DNA from: Fredinandcohnia aciditolerans
GTDB taxonomy: Bacteria > Bacillota > Bacilli > Bacillales > Bacillaceae_L
Direction: 5' to 3'
Length of the DNA stretch: 64,000 nucleotides
NCBI GenBank assembly: GCA_003640645.1
Contig: QGHH01000002.1
Location: 24,180 to 88,179, forward strand
In this document: one piece after another, positions 1 to 9,042 of the stretch
How positions within the stretch are numbered: position 1 is the stretch's first letter
How the letters are laid out: every line of letters starts with the position of its first letter
The notes under the pieces: generated by a model
Database searches by the model: none
Seen by the model: only the letters and a program-made list of their open reading frames with translations
What the model was told of the DNA's origin: nothing
Translations under genes and position numbers: made by a program

Positions 1-1
1 T

Positions 2-745
2 GGCAGTGCAAGTTTCTTCATCCGTTATTTCGATGCAGCGGGTAAGCAAGTTGGGAAGGATGTGGATGGTGTCAATATCATTCATGTGAGGGGCGGACAC
101 AAACAGTGGCAAACCGTTCGTGCAACAGTCACTGCACCTGAAAATGCTGTTTTTGTTAGATTGTTTGGTGGGGCTTCTAACTTCTTTACAACGACAGGCG
201 CCTATTATGATGACTTTAAACTAACGTATGAGAGAGAAGTTGTACTAGATAAAGTTGTTATTTCGGCAGAGGATACCCTTCTTCAAGGTAAGGAAATGGA
301 AACTGACCTTTCTGTCCTCCTAACAAATGGAGAACAAGTCGATTTAGGTGAAGTTGATGTGGAATGGGTAAGTAGCTCACTTCAGGTTGCTACAGTAGAG
401 AACGGTAAAATTACCGGTAAAAATGCGGGAACTACGGAGTTACAGGCAATCGTGACTTATCAAGATGAAGAATACACATCGAATAAGCTTACAGTGAAAG
501 TTACAGTCACTACAGCTACATTAGCCAAGCAAATTGCAGAGCTTGCGGAATCAAATCAAATCGAGCACTCACTAATGAAACAACTAACAAACCGATTAGA
601 ACAAGCCCAGCATCATTATGATAAAGGCGATGTGCAGCAAGCCAAAAAGCACTTGCAAGACTTCAAAAAACACCTAAACAACAGCAATGCCAGTAACGAT
701 TTGAAAGATATGCTCACAAACAATGTAAACGCGATATGGGAATAA
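2..745 (+). CDS. Secreted carbohydrate-binding/FIMAH-domain protein, C-terminal part
   Basis: The reading frame is open to the left window edge, so the N-terminus lies outside. Three parts are visible. First is a beta-rich segment ending in GAYYDDFKLTYE, which resembles the end of a galactose-binding or CBM-like jelly roll. Next is a bacterial Ig-like (Big_2 type) domain, recognisable by LLTNGEQVDL, VEWVSSS and ITGKNAGTTELQA. Last is a short helical tail with QLTNRLEQAQHHYDKGDVQQAKKHLQDF, which matches the FIMAH domain found at the end of secreted polysaccharide-active enzymes of Bacillales. There is no LPxTA signal, so it is probably secreted rather than sortase-anchored. The catalytic part, if any, cannot be seen. 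The assignment of the tail is firmer than that of the first domain. Confidence 0.75.
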   Translation, partial: GSASFFIRYFDAAGKQVGKDVDGVNIIHVRGGHKQWQTVRATVTAPENAVFVRLFGGASNFFTTTGAYYDDFKLTYEREVVLDKVVISAEDTLLQGKEMETDLSVLLTNGEQVDLGEVDVEWVSSSLQVATVENGKITGKNAGTTELQAIVTYQDEEYTSNKLTVKVTVTTATLAKQIAELAESNQIEHSLMKQLTNRLEQAQHHYDKGDVQQAKKHLQDFKKHLNNSNASNDLKDMLTNNVNAIWE

Positions 746-767
746 GGTAAAACAGAATCATGTAAAA

Positions 768-808
768 TACCCCCGTTTGGTTATAGCCAAATGGGGGTAA
801 CTATTTTT
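768..808 (+). terminator. Rho-independent terminator after FIMAH protein gene
   Basis: Stem TACCCCCGTTTGG (768-780) pairs with CCAAATGGGGGTA (787-799) and is followed by CTATTTTTA. It lies 22 bases after the stop codon. Confidence 0.85.
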
Positions 809-856
809 ACATAATGAATGAATATTTTAAAAAGGTCTGTACTAATCAAGTATTTT

Positions 857-935
857 TAATTCAAACAAACGATTGTATGCCAGTTTAGTTTCATATTGGT
901 CTACAACTTGTAATTCAAACAAACGTTTGATTGAT
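857..935. promoter_or_regulatory. Paired AAACAAACG palindromes, copy 1
   Basis: Two sites with the half-site AATTCAAACAAACG are centred at 870/871 and 924/925, 54 bases apart. Between them is TAGTTTCAT (886-894). The same layout occurs in opposite orientation at 46352-46426. The shape resembles operators of TetR-type regulators, but no such regulator is in the window and the sites lie between two convergent gene ends. Function is unknown; the rest of the 746-1143 gap shows only the two terminators. Confidence 0.5.
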
Positions 936-1055
936 AGACTTTGAGGTAACTGAAAATCGTCTTTTATAGTTAGAATTATTGTAAGAATCTTATAGAAGAA
1001 AAACAATATTCCATCCTCATTAGAGGAGGACTTTCAAAACTGTTTAGCAAAATAT

Positions 1056-1092
1056 GAAAAACCAGGACCATTAGGAGATCCTGGTTTTTTGG
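1056..1092 (-). terminator. Terminator of the giant LPKTA adhesin gene
   Basis: AAAACCAGGA and TCCTGGTTTT form a stem around 1058-1088. Read on the minus strand it is followed by TTTTTCATATTTT, about 50 bases after the adhesin stop codon. Confidence 0.8.
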
Positions 1093-1143
1093 TGCTTATT
1101 CGTTACTGGGGTGGGTACACAGACCGTTCCCGTTACTGTAGCT

Positions 1144-4100
1144 TTATTTTTTTACTGTTTTTCTTCTTGTAAAGATAAAGAGTACTAGACCTAAAATACT
1201 AACTAATAATCCAAATAACAAGGAATTATATTGTGTTGTTGCTGTTTTAGGCAGTTCCTTATCTTTGGCTTTATTATCATTCAAGACAGCTTTATCAGTA
1301 TTTGGTACGCCCACTGAATCCGGAGATTTGGATTCTTCTTGTGGTTGCTCCACCGGATTTGAAACGACTTCAAATATAGTAAAGGTACTGAACTTATTTA
1401 CTGAGAACTTAATACCAACAGGCTTGCCATTTTCTTTAACAATTTCACCTTTGACAACCTCTTTCTCACCATCTGAGTGTTCAATATACACATGGAGGTT
1501 ATCAAGATTAACCCCTTCGTATAGAACGTCTTCTAGAGGTAAAATAATCTCAGTGTCATACCCTTTGTAGTTTGTTTCAATTTCTCTAGGTGTTCCAAGA
1601 ACCTTGATTGTATCCCCATTTAACTCCGATATAGTAGCTTTAACTTGTTGATTCACCATTGTACGATCTGCGATTTGGGCACTTTCCTTCGAATCTCTTA
1701 CTGGCACGATTCTGAAGAACAAGTCGATTCCATCAGCCTGGATGCGCTGAATCGTTTCTGCAGAAAGGAATAAGGTTCCTTGATCAGTACGAATGTAAAC
1801 AGCATCGGTCAGCTTAGTAATAGAATCAAATGGCATTTCAATTGCTAACTCATCTGCGAGATTGCTTTGATCATCTGGTAGATAAATAGATATCGGGCCG
1901 TTGGTTTGGGTTGGAATCATTGTTGAATCAACGACGATCTTATCTATTTTGTTTACGACGCTACCTGAATTTTTATCAATCAAATTAATTCGTTGTATAG
2001 ATGGTGTATTTTCAACATTTGAACCGTTTGTTACCGTTGTTTCTCTCCGTGTACTTTCAACAACCTTTGTTGCCACGCGTTGACTCTTAATTACCAATAG
2101 GAAGGTCTTTTCTAAAATCCTACTTCCAGTTGATAGCTTGGCGGTAAGGATGACTGTTTTATCGGCTTCTTGTCTGTGTATTGCAGCCTTGTTATTTGCA
2201 ATGGTAACAATACTTGTATTCGTAGAATTCCAACTGATTGGAGTTCCATAATACCCTTTTGATAGTAAAAGGAATTGGGATGTGATACTCTCCCATGTAT
2301 CATTTTTTGTAAAAGTAAAAGCATTGTCTTTTGTTAGTGAGAGTACATCGACAACCGCTTTATGAGTTTTACTCAAAGAGCTTTGCTCATTGTGGTTTGT
2401 AACAGATTTGATCACAGTATCAATCATTCGATTTTCGTCTGTTTGAAACTCATGTTGATTGGTTGGATAATCTCTCTTTGACAGTTCGTCTATTGCTTTT
2501 TCAGCAAGGGCAATATATGATTGTTGCTTTTGATCGACTGTTTTATCTGATTTGTCAATTGACTCTTTTACAAGATTAATATCAAACGCTTGTTTTAAAA
2601 TAATACTGCTGTTCTGTTTTAAGATTGTATCTGCTAGTTTTCTAAAGCCTTCTTTTTTATCTGTTTCTGGCAGTCCGCTTGTCTCAATTTTCACCTTGAT
2701 TTCTCTCGCATCCTGGATTGTGGTAAGGGACTTAATTGCTTCTAAAATGCTTTTCTTAATCAATCCATTTGCCTGATTTTGCAATTGTTCAATGGCTTTG
2801 TTTAGCATGACGGTAGTTGCTTCGATTGCTTTTGTATCCTGAGGGTTAGCAGCAAGAGCTTTGTTCACCTCATCAATAGCTTTCTCAACAGCTTCGTAAG
2901 CCTTAGAATTCACATCTCCTTGGGCTGCTTTATAACGATCTTGAGCCTTTTTAGCTTCAAGTTTTGCTTTTTCAGCAGCTGCAATCGCGTTGGATAATTC
3001 TTTAGACGCACTTGCTTTTTCGAGTTCTTGAATAGCTTTGTTAAGCACATCAGTAGCCTTTTCAATCTTTTTAGTATCCTGTGGTTTAGCAGTTAAAGCC
3101 TTGTCTAACTCTTCAATTGCTTTTTTCACATTCTCAAAAACATCAGCATTCATGTCACCTTTAGCAGCTTCGTAACGGCTTTGAGCCTTTTTAGCCTCAG
3201 CTTTCGCTTTCTCAGCCGCTTCAATTGCGTTGCTTAGTTCTTTTTCTGCACTAGCTTTTTCGAGCTCCTGAGTAGCTTTGTTTAGCACGTCGGTAGCTGC
3301 TTCAATTGTTTTAGTATTCTGTGGTTTAGTAGCGAGAGCTTTGTTTAACTCTTGGATAGCTTTCGCAACAGCTTCATAAACATTAGCATCCACGTTACCT
3401 TTAGCAGCTTCATAACGATCTTGAGCCTTTTTAACCTCAGTTTTCGCTTTTTCAGCAGCCTCAATTGCGTTGCTTAATTCTTTGGCTGTACTAGCTTTTT
3501 CAAGTTCCTGAGTCGCTTTGTTAAGCACTTCAGTAGCTGTTTCAATTGATTTTGTATTCTGAGGTTTAGCAGTTAAAGCTTTGTTTAACTCTTCAATAGC
3601 TTTTTTCACATTCTTAAAAACTTCGGCATTCATGTCACCGTTAGCAGCTTCGTAACGGCTTTGAGCCTTTTTAGCCTCAGCTTTTGCTTTTTCAGCCGCT
3701 TCAATTGCGTTACTTAGTTCCTTAGCTGCACTAGCTTTTTCCAGTTCCTGAGTAGCTTTGTTAAGCACTTTAGTAGCAGCTTCAATTGCTTTAGTATCCT
3801 GTGGTTTAGTAGTTAAAGCTTTGTTTATATCGTCAATAGCTTTTTTCACATTCTTAAAATCTTTAGCATCCACGTTACCTTTTGCAGCTTCATAACGATC
3901 TTGGGCTTTCCCAGCCTCAACTTTAGCCTTTTCAGCAGCCTCAATAGCATTGCTTAGTTCTTTTTCTGCACTAGCTTTTTCGAGCTCCTGAGTAGCTTTG
4001 GTTAGCACATCAGTAGCCGTTTCAATCTTTTTAGTATCCTGTGGTTTAGCAGTTAAAGCCTTGTCTAAATCTTCAATTGCTTTTTTCACATTCTCAAAAA

Positions 4101-7100
4101 CATCAGCATTCACGTCACCATTAGCAGCTTCATAACGATCTTGAGCCTTTTCAGCCTTAACTTTCGCTTTTTCGGCAGCCTCAATTGCGTTACTTAATTC
4201 TTTTTCTGCACTAGCTTTTTCGAGCTCTTGTGTAGCCTTAACAAGTACGGCAGTAGCCGCTTCAATAGCTTTTGTATCCTGCGGATCAGCAGCTAGAGCT
4301 TTGTTTAACTCTTCAACAGCTTTCACAACCGCTTCGTAAACCTTAGCATTTAAGTCTCCTTTAGCAGTTTCGTAACGATCTTGAGCCTTTTCAGCCTCAG
4401 TTTTCGCTTTTTCAGCCGCCTCAACCGCGTTGCTTAGTTCTTTCGCTACACTAGCTTTTTCTAACTCTAATGTAGCTTTTACTAGCACTTCAGTTCCTGC
4501 CACAAAAGCTTCAGTATACTGTGGATGAGGAGGTAATGCATTTATATCTGCAATAGCCTTTGTTACAGCTTTATAGACTTGCTCATTTACGTCTCCATGC
4601 GCTGCATTATAGCGCTCGATTGCCTTATCAGTAACTGTTTTTGCTTGTTCTGCTGCTTCCATCGCATTGCTTAGTTCTTTCCATGCAGTCTTTATTTCAA
4701 GTTTTTTGGTAGCAGTCACTAGTTTTTGTGTTGCTTCTTGAATGATTGTGACATCCGATGCATTACTGTTTAAGACTTCGTCTAGTTCAGATAATGCTGT
4801 CAATATTGCTTGGTATTCAGTAAGCTGGGTATCCCCATTTGCTTTTATATAGCGTTCTTTGGCTTTCTCAGCTTTTTCTTTTGCCAATTTAGCTGCTTCA
4901 AGTGCGTTTTTGAGTTCCTTATCTGCACTCGCATCATTCATATCCTTAATTTTCTCTGTAAGAGTAGCAGTTGTTAAGATGATGTTTGTGATGTCTTTTG
5001 GCTCTTTTGTTAATTCTTTGTTTACTAATTGTAGAGCTTCTTCTAACTCCTGGTAGACTGTCTCTGATTCCTCTCCACCAGCTTGGTCAAAACGGTTCTT
5101 TGCTGTTTCGGCTTGAGCTTTTGCGGATTCAGCAGCCTTAATGGCATTTTCTAATTCCTTCGCAATAACAGCTTCTTCAAGTTTCGTAATCGCGTCTTGA
5201 AGGTCTGTTACCGTAGACTTTATTTCTTCCTTATTACTAGGATCTTGGTCAATTAAGCTAGTAAGTGTTGCTTCAGTAGAAACAACGGTTGAAAATACAT
5301 GATCTTCTTCATTTCCGCCAGCAATTAGATAGCGATGTTTAAGAACATCATCCGTATCAGTTCCATATACACTCGTCTTTTCACTTTCTAGTTTTTCAAG
5401 TTCAATAAGACTTACATGAAGTGAATCACCTTCTTGAATACGTGTGTCATAGAGAATAACTGATACTTCATCCGTTTCATTCCCGTCGTTTGTAGCTCGT
5501 CCAAGTTCAGTAATTCCATCTGTATCATATACAATAATGGTCGCACCTGGATCTACGTTCTGTACATGAACGACATTCGTTGTCGAATTGACAAACACAT
5601 CGTCACTGGCAATTTTTTCTGAACGAACCTGTGCTTTTTTATCGACTTTTACACTCTCAAGGTGGTCTGGAGCTGTGTATGTGACTTGAATGATTTCGCC
5701 TTCTTCAATAGCAAGATCATTCAATGTAACATTGCCACTTTCATTTTCAGCCGTATAAAAAGTTGTTTTTTCACCGTCTTTATATAGATTAATGGTTGTG
5801 TTCGCCGGTACACCTTCGATTTGAACGATTTTATCAGTTGCATTGATAAGAATCGCAGAAGGGGAAGGGGCAACTGTTTGTTCTATGGATGCAACAACTG
5901 TCGTTCCGTTGCTTTCTATTTCACCAGGCTTTATGATTGTCAGTTTAATAGATTGATCGTCTTCTAGCCCAGTAGAAATTGAAATCTCAACATCACCTAT
6001 ATCATTCGTTTGAACAAACTCACCAATTTTCTTACCAGACTCATCATAAACAGTGATGAGCACGTCTGTAGGAACATCTTTAACAATAACAGTATCTTTC
6101 GTCGCATTTGCAACAATTGAATCTGCTAGTAAATTTTCACTTCGAACTTGTGCTAGTTTACTTGTTTTATCACTTTCTGTTTTCTCTTTTTCAGTAAAAG
6201 TAACCTGAATTTCTTCACCTTTTGTTACTTGCACATCCGTAAAAGTGACTTCACCACTTGTATTTTCTTTTGTATCAATCAGCTGATCACCTTTGTATAG
6301 TTTGACCGTTGTGTTTGCCGGAACATTTTTTACTGTAACGGTTTTATCAGTGGCATTAACAAGGATATTTTCGGATTTTGGCTCCGTTGATTTTTGATCT
6401 GGACCCTCTGGGTCTTTTTCTATTGGCACTATTGGATTACCATTTAATATGGTTTCACCAGGCTCTTTGTCAACAAAGAGGTATGGGTTTAGGGCTGTAT
6501 CATCTAAATTATAAACTGCAAAGCCCAGGCGGTACGAACCAGCTTTGTCTACTTTATACGTAGCAACCTGCCATCCTGTACTCCCGTAACTTCCAGTAGA
6601 ATAGTTCCCAGTGCCTTTCACAGTTGCTCCTAGAATACTAGTCTCAGACTTAGCACCATTTATAGTAGGGATTGTCGGATTGTCATTTCCTAAATAAACC
6701 AATGATGTGAAGGATGCATCATTAAATGGCTCATAATCCGTTGCTATATAGTTCCAAGACATTGTAATTTTTTCATTTGCCTTCAATTCTATGTCTTGAT
6801 AGATATAGGCAAAGTTAGTTGGACTAGGAAAATGCTTTAAAATATAAATTTGGCTATCTGTTGATAGATGTAGTGCATTGAAAACATTTTGATGGACTCC
6901 TTCATATCCTGATGGAATAAGAACGGCCATTTTCATTTGGTAAGGCTTAACTGTCCATTGATATTTATTAATTCCAGTCGGGTGTGCCGGTGAAGGGTAA
7001 ATAGTATAATTTTGAGTTATACTAGCTGTGACTTCCCCATAGCTAGTCCAACCTGTAAGCCCCTTTTCAAACCCCAAATTAAGATCAACGGGCAATTCAA

Positions 7101-8343
7101 GCACGACTTCCGTTTTATCACTTTCAAGCTTATTTGGCTCTGTGAACGTTACTGAAAGTATATCGCCGTTTTGAACTTGAAGCCCTTCAAACATCGCAGT
7201 GCCATTCGAACTTATCATCGAGTTAGCTAGGACGTTGTTAATGTAAAGTGCAACCGTAGTATCTGCAGGTGCATTTACGATTTCAACAGTTTTATTACTA
7301 GAGTTAAAGTGAATGTCCGAAGCAGTTGGAGCTTTCGAATTTTCTAGTTTCTCGACTATCTTAACTTGCTTTGTCATGGTTAATTGAATGTCGTTTATGC
7401 TATCAGTAGCTAAACCGCCGTACTCGACGATATATCCATTTACTTCGGTTGTATCAGCAAAATCATTCCATTTACCATATTTGCCCCAGCTTGGGGGAGT
7501 CGGACCAAATATATGAGCATAGTGCTCATCTCCTTGGTTATTGGGTTCGCCAGTCATCCAGTTTGAATATTGACCGGAGACAGAGCTACCTGAACCTGTG
7601 CCCTTCCAGAAAGGGGTACCTTTTTCTGGACCTGTAACCCAGTACCAATTACCTTCTGATAAAGACTGCGTTGTATAAGTACTCTCCCCAGTAGCTGCAT
7701 TAATTGCTTCGAATGAGTCAGAAGCACCAAGCCAGCCCTGTCCAGTCGTTTTCTCTTTGATAAAATTATTTTCTGATTCACTGGTTACCGTGGCTAAATA
7801 ACCTTGTCTTCCATATAATGACCGTTTTTCAGCAGCATCTTTCGCACTTGTCCAAGTGATATGTTGGGCAGGTACAAATTCATAAAAATGCTGTGTCGGT
7901 TCAAAATATAATGCATTTCCAATCGAAATAGTGATGTTTCGTTCTGTAGTGTCAGTAGAGGTCGTTGAAAATTCAAGCTTTCTTAAAATAGCTTGATAGT
8001 TTTCTATAGTAGCAACCCCGTTGAATGACAACACACCATTCGTTGAATTGTAGTGGCCTGTAATGCCATTTTCATTTACAAAGTGTAAGATGTCACCTTG
8101 TTTGAAATTGGAAATAATAACAGTTGCACTATCTAAATTTGGTTGGTCAGGGATTGAGATGACGAGATCAGAATCAATTTTGACCTTGCTTCCACTAAGC
8201 TGAAAGATGGGGGAGGTGGAGGAAGCAAAGATACCATTGCTTGCTGCTATAGCCCGTGGTATATATGCACTGACGGTTGATAACATCACAAGTGCACATA
8301 ACAGGACTAGAAATCCTTTTTTGAAGATAGAGTTTTTCTCCAT
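1144..8343 (-). CDS. Giant sortase-anchored lectin/Ig/helical-repeat adhesin (LPKTA)
   Basis: This is a 2399-residue wall-anchored surface protein. A signal peptide (about 1-34) is followed by a cadherin-like segment (about 48-145) and a C-type-lectin-like fold (about 148-308, with QGYLATVTSESENNF and a WNDF..NGYIVEYGG end). One Ig-like module, a jelly-roll-like segment and four more Ig-like modules (each with NATDKxVxVxNVPANTT and ESDK) follow. Then comes a half repeat and ten tandem 80-residue alpha-helical repeats (about 1059-1857, KELSNAIEAAEKAK...RYEAA..). An atrophied Ig domain, a beta-rich C-terminal region, LPKTA, a hydrophobic segment and RRKTVKK close the protein. The start is supported by AAGGAG eight bases upstream. 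The likely role is adhesion to glycans or other cells, with the helical part as a stalk. Substrate and partner are unknown. Confidence 0.85.
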   Translation of the reverse strand: MEKNSIFKKGFLVLLCALVMLSTVSAYIPRAIAASNGIFASSTSPIFQLSGSKVKIDSDLVISIPDQPNLDSATVIISNFKQGDILHFVNENGITGHYNSTNGVLSFNGVATIENYQAILRKLEFSTTSTDTTERNITISIGNALYFEPTQHFYEFVPAQHITWTSAKDAAEKRSLYGRQGYLATVTSESENNFIKEKTTGQGWLGASDSFEAINAATGESTYTTQSLSEGNWYWVTGPEKGTPFWKGTGSGSSVSGQYSNWMTGEPNNQGDEHYAHIFGPTPPSWGKYGKWNDFADTTEVNGYIVEYGGLATDSINDIQLTMTKQVKIVEKLENSKAPTASDIHFNSSNKTVEIVNAPADTTVALYINNVLANSMISSNGTAMFEGLQVQNGDILSVTFTEPNKLESDKTEVVLELPVDLNLGFEKGLTGWTSYGEVTASITQNYTIYPSPAHPTGINKYQWTVKPYQMKMAVLIPSGYEGVHQNVFNALHLSTDSQIYILKHFPSPTNFAYIYQDIELKANEKITMSWNYIATDYEPFNDASFTSLVYLGNDNPTIPTINGAKSETSILGATVKGTGNYSTGSYGSTGWQVATYKVDKAGSYRLGFAVYNLDDTALNPYLFVDKEPGETILNGNPIVPIEKDPEGPDQKSTEPKSENILVNATDKTVTVKNVPANTTVKLYKGDQLIDTKENTSGEVTFTDVQVTKGEEIQVTFTEKEKTESDKTSKLAQVRSENLLADSIVANATKDTVIVKDVPTDVLITVYDESGKKIGEFVQTNDIGDVEISISTGLEDDQSIKLTIIKPGEIESNGTTVVASIEQTVAPSPSAILINATDKIVQIEGVPANTTINLYKDGEKTTFYTAENESGNVTLNDLAIEEGEIIQVTYTAPDHLESVKVDKKAQVRSEKIASDDVFVNSTTNVVHVQNVDPGATIIVYDTDGITELGRATNDGNETDEVSVILYDTRIQEGDSLHVSLIELEKLESEKTSVYGTDTDDVLKHRYLIAGGNEEDHVFSTVVSTEATLTSLIDQDPSNKEEIKSTVTDLQDAITKLEEAVIAKELENAIKAAESAKAQAETAKNRFDQAGGEESETVYQELEEALQLVNKELTKEPKDITNIILTTATLTEKIKDMNDASADKELKNALEAAKLAKEKAEKAKERYIKANGDTQLTEYQAILTALSELDEVLNSNASDVTIIQEATQKLVTATKKLEIKTAWKELSNAMEAAEQAKTVTDKAIERYNAAHGDVNEQVYKAVTKAIADINALPPHPQYTEAFVAGTEVLVKATLELEKASVAKELSNAVEAAEKAKTEAEKAQDRYETAKGDLNAKVYEAVVKAVEELNKALAADPQDTKAIEAATAVLVKATQELEKASAEKELSNAIEAAEKAKVKAEKAQDRYEAANGDVNADVFENVKKAIEDLDKALTAKPQDTKKIETATDVLTKATQELEKASAEKELSNAIEAAEKAKVEAGKAQDRYEAAKGNVDAKDFKNVKKAIDDINKALTTKPQDTKAIEAATKVLNKATQELEKASAAKELSNAIEAAEKAKAEAKKAQSRYEAANGDMNAEVFKNVKKAIEELNKALTAKPQNTKSIETATEVLNKATQELEKASTAKELSNAIEAAEKAKTEVKKAQDRYEAAKGNVDANVYEAVAKAIQELNKALATKPQNTKTIEAATDVLNKATQELEKASAEKELSNAIEAAEKAKAEAKKAQSRYEAAKGDMNADVFENVKKAIEELDKALTAKPQDTKKIEKATDVLNKAIQELEKASASKELSNAIAAAEKAKLEAKKAQDRYKAAQGDVNSKAYEAVEKAIDEVNKALAANPQDTKAIEATTVMLNKAIEQLQNQANGLIKKSILEAIKSLTTIQDAREIKVKIETSGLPETDKKEGFRKLADTILKQNSSIILKQAFDINLVKESIDKSDKTVDQKQQSYIALAEKAIDELSKRDYPTNQHEFQTDENRMIDTVIKSVTNHNEQSSLSKTHKAVVDVLSLTKDNAFTFTKNDTWESITSQFLLLSKGYYGTPISWNSTNTSIVTIANNKAAIHRQEADKTVILTAKLSTGSRILEKTFLLVIKSQRVATKVVESTRRETTVTNGSNVENTPSIQRINLIDKNSGSVVNKIDKIVVDSTMIPTQTNGPISIYLPDDQSNLADELAIEMPFDSITKLTDAVYIRTDQGTLFLSAETIQRIQADGIDLFFRIVPVRDSKESAQIADRTMVNQQVKATISELNGDTIKVLGTPREIETNYKGYDTEIILPLEDVLYEGVNLDNLHVYIEHSDGEKEVVKGEIVKENGKPVGIKFSVNKFSTFTIFEVVSNPVEQPQEESKSPDSVGVPNTDKAVLNDNKAKDKELPKTATTQYNSLLFGLLVSILGLVLFIFTRRKTVKK
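2771..5168 (-). repeat. Ten tandem 240-bp coding repeats
   Basis: The repeat unit is exactly 240 bases (80 codons). For example, the block containing CTAGCTTTTT recurs near 3255, 3495, 3735, 3975 and 4215. The middle copies are most alike and the outer ones more diverged, as expected when copy number changes by recombination inside the array. A further half copy lies upstream in the gene, near residues 1000-1057. Confidence 0.9.
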
Positions 8344-8497
8344 TAGGTAAGCTCCTTTTTTATTTTTTGTTAAAAATAGTAAATCTCTTTCTCACTATCA
8401 AAATGATAAAAAGGACCTATAAAATATCCATAAATCGACACTATTCAACATTTTATACCAGTCTCTATTTGCAGGTCTATCTAATAATGGATAAAAT

Positions 8498-8519
8498 AAG
8501 GTTAACTTTTCGTAACCTT
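8498..8519. promoter_or_regulatory. Inverted repeat overlapping the leader of the 7TM kinase gene
   Basis: AAGGTTA (8498-8504) and TAACCTT (8513-8519) form an inverted repeat directly before the AAGGTGG ribosome binding site of the gene starting at 8536. It could be an operator or an RNA hairpin affecting translation; the sequence alone does not decide. The 8344-8535 space must also hold the divergent promoters of the adhesin and kinase genes. Confidence 0.4.
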
Positions 8520-8535
8520 TAAGGTGGTTTAAAAC

Positions 8536-9042
8536 ATGGGAACCTCTATTCACAAACGCTACATAGTAGGGATACTCCTCTTCTTATTATTTCTTCCTTT
8601 ACATACCGTAGCTAAAGCTGAAGAAATCCACGACATACATCAAGGGATATTAGATCTAAGACATACACCTTTAGAAGAAAATACACTAAAGCTACAGGGT
8701 GAGTGGGCTTTTGAATGGGGATATTTATTAGAACCAAACGAACTAGCAAGCGATTCGGCCAAAACCTATATTAAGGCGCCTAGCACTTGGGAAAATGGGG
8801 AATTTACGGGTGGGGCCATATCTAATGAAGGCTATGGGACCTATCATGTAAAAATCCTTCTAAATGAAATGGATGCGGGTAGGCTGTTATCTCTGTATAT
8901 TCCACCAATTGCATCTGCATATTTATTGTGGGTGGACGGGGAGTTAGTTGGAAAATGGAGTGGTTGGAACGAGTCGCCTGGATGCGCAACCAAAGTCCTA
9001 TGGGAAAACGGTGACATTTCAACCAAAGGGGAACGCAATTGA
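8536..9042 (+). CDS. 7TM-DISM sensor kinase, N-terminal fragment (frameshifted)
   Basis: This 168-residue frame holds a signal peptide or first membrane segment and most of an extracellular 7TMR-DISM sensing domain: LDLRHTPLEENTLKLQGEWAF, then IKAPSTW, GYGTYHVKI and YLLWVDGELVG. Family members continue at this point with NG.VGTSR, which is found in the next frame at 8951 onward. The residues after about 8950 in this frame (GKWSGWNESPG...) are not family-like. The two frames join if one G near 8950 is removed. So this is the first part of the gene continuing at 8948, either truly broken or affected by a sequencing error. AAGGTGG precedes the ATG. Confidence 0.75.
   Translation: MGTSIHKRYIVGILLFLLFLPLHTVAKAEEIHDIHQGILDLRHTPLEENTLKLQGEWAFEWGYLLEPNELASDSAKTYIKAPSTWENGEFTGGAISNEGYGTYHVKILLNEMDAGRLLSLYIPPIASAYLLWVDGELVGKWSGWNESPGCATKVLWENGDISTKGERN

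Noticed and set aside
2112-2324. Additional minus-strand frame inside the adhesin gene
   Set aside because: It is out of frame within the giant adhesin and has no family features.
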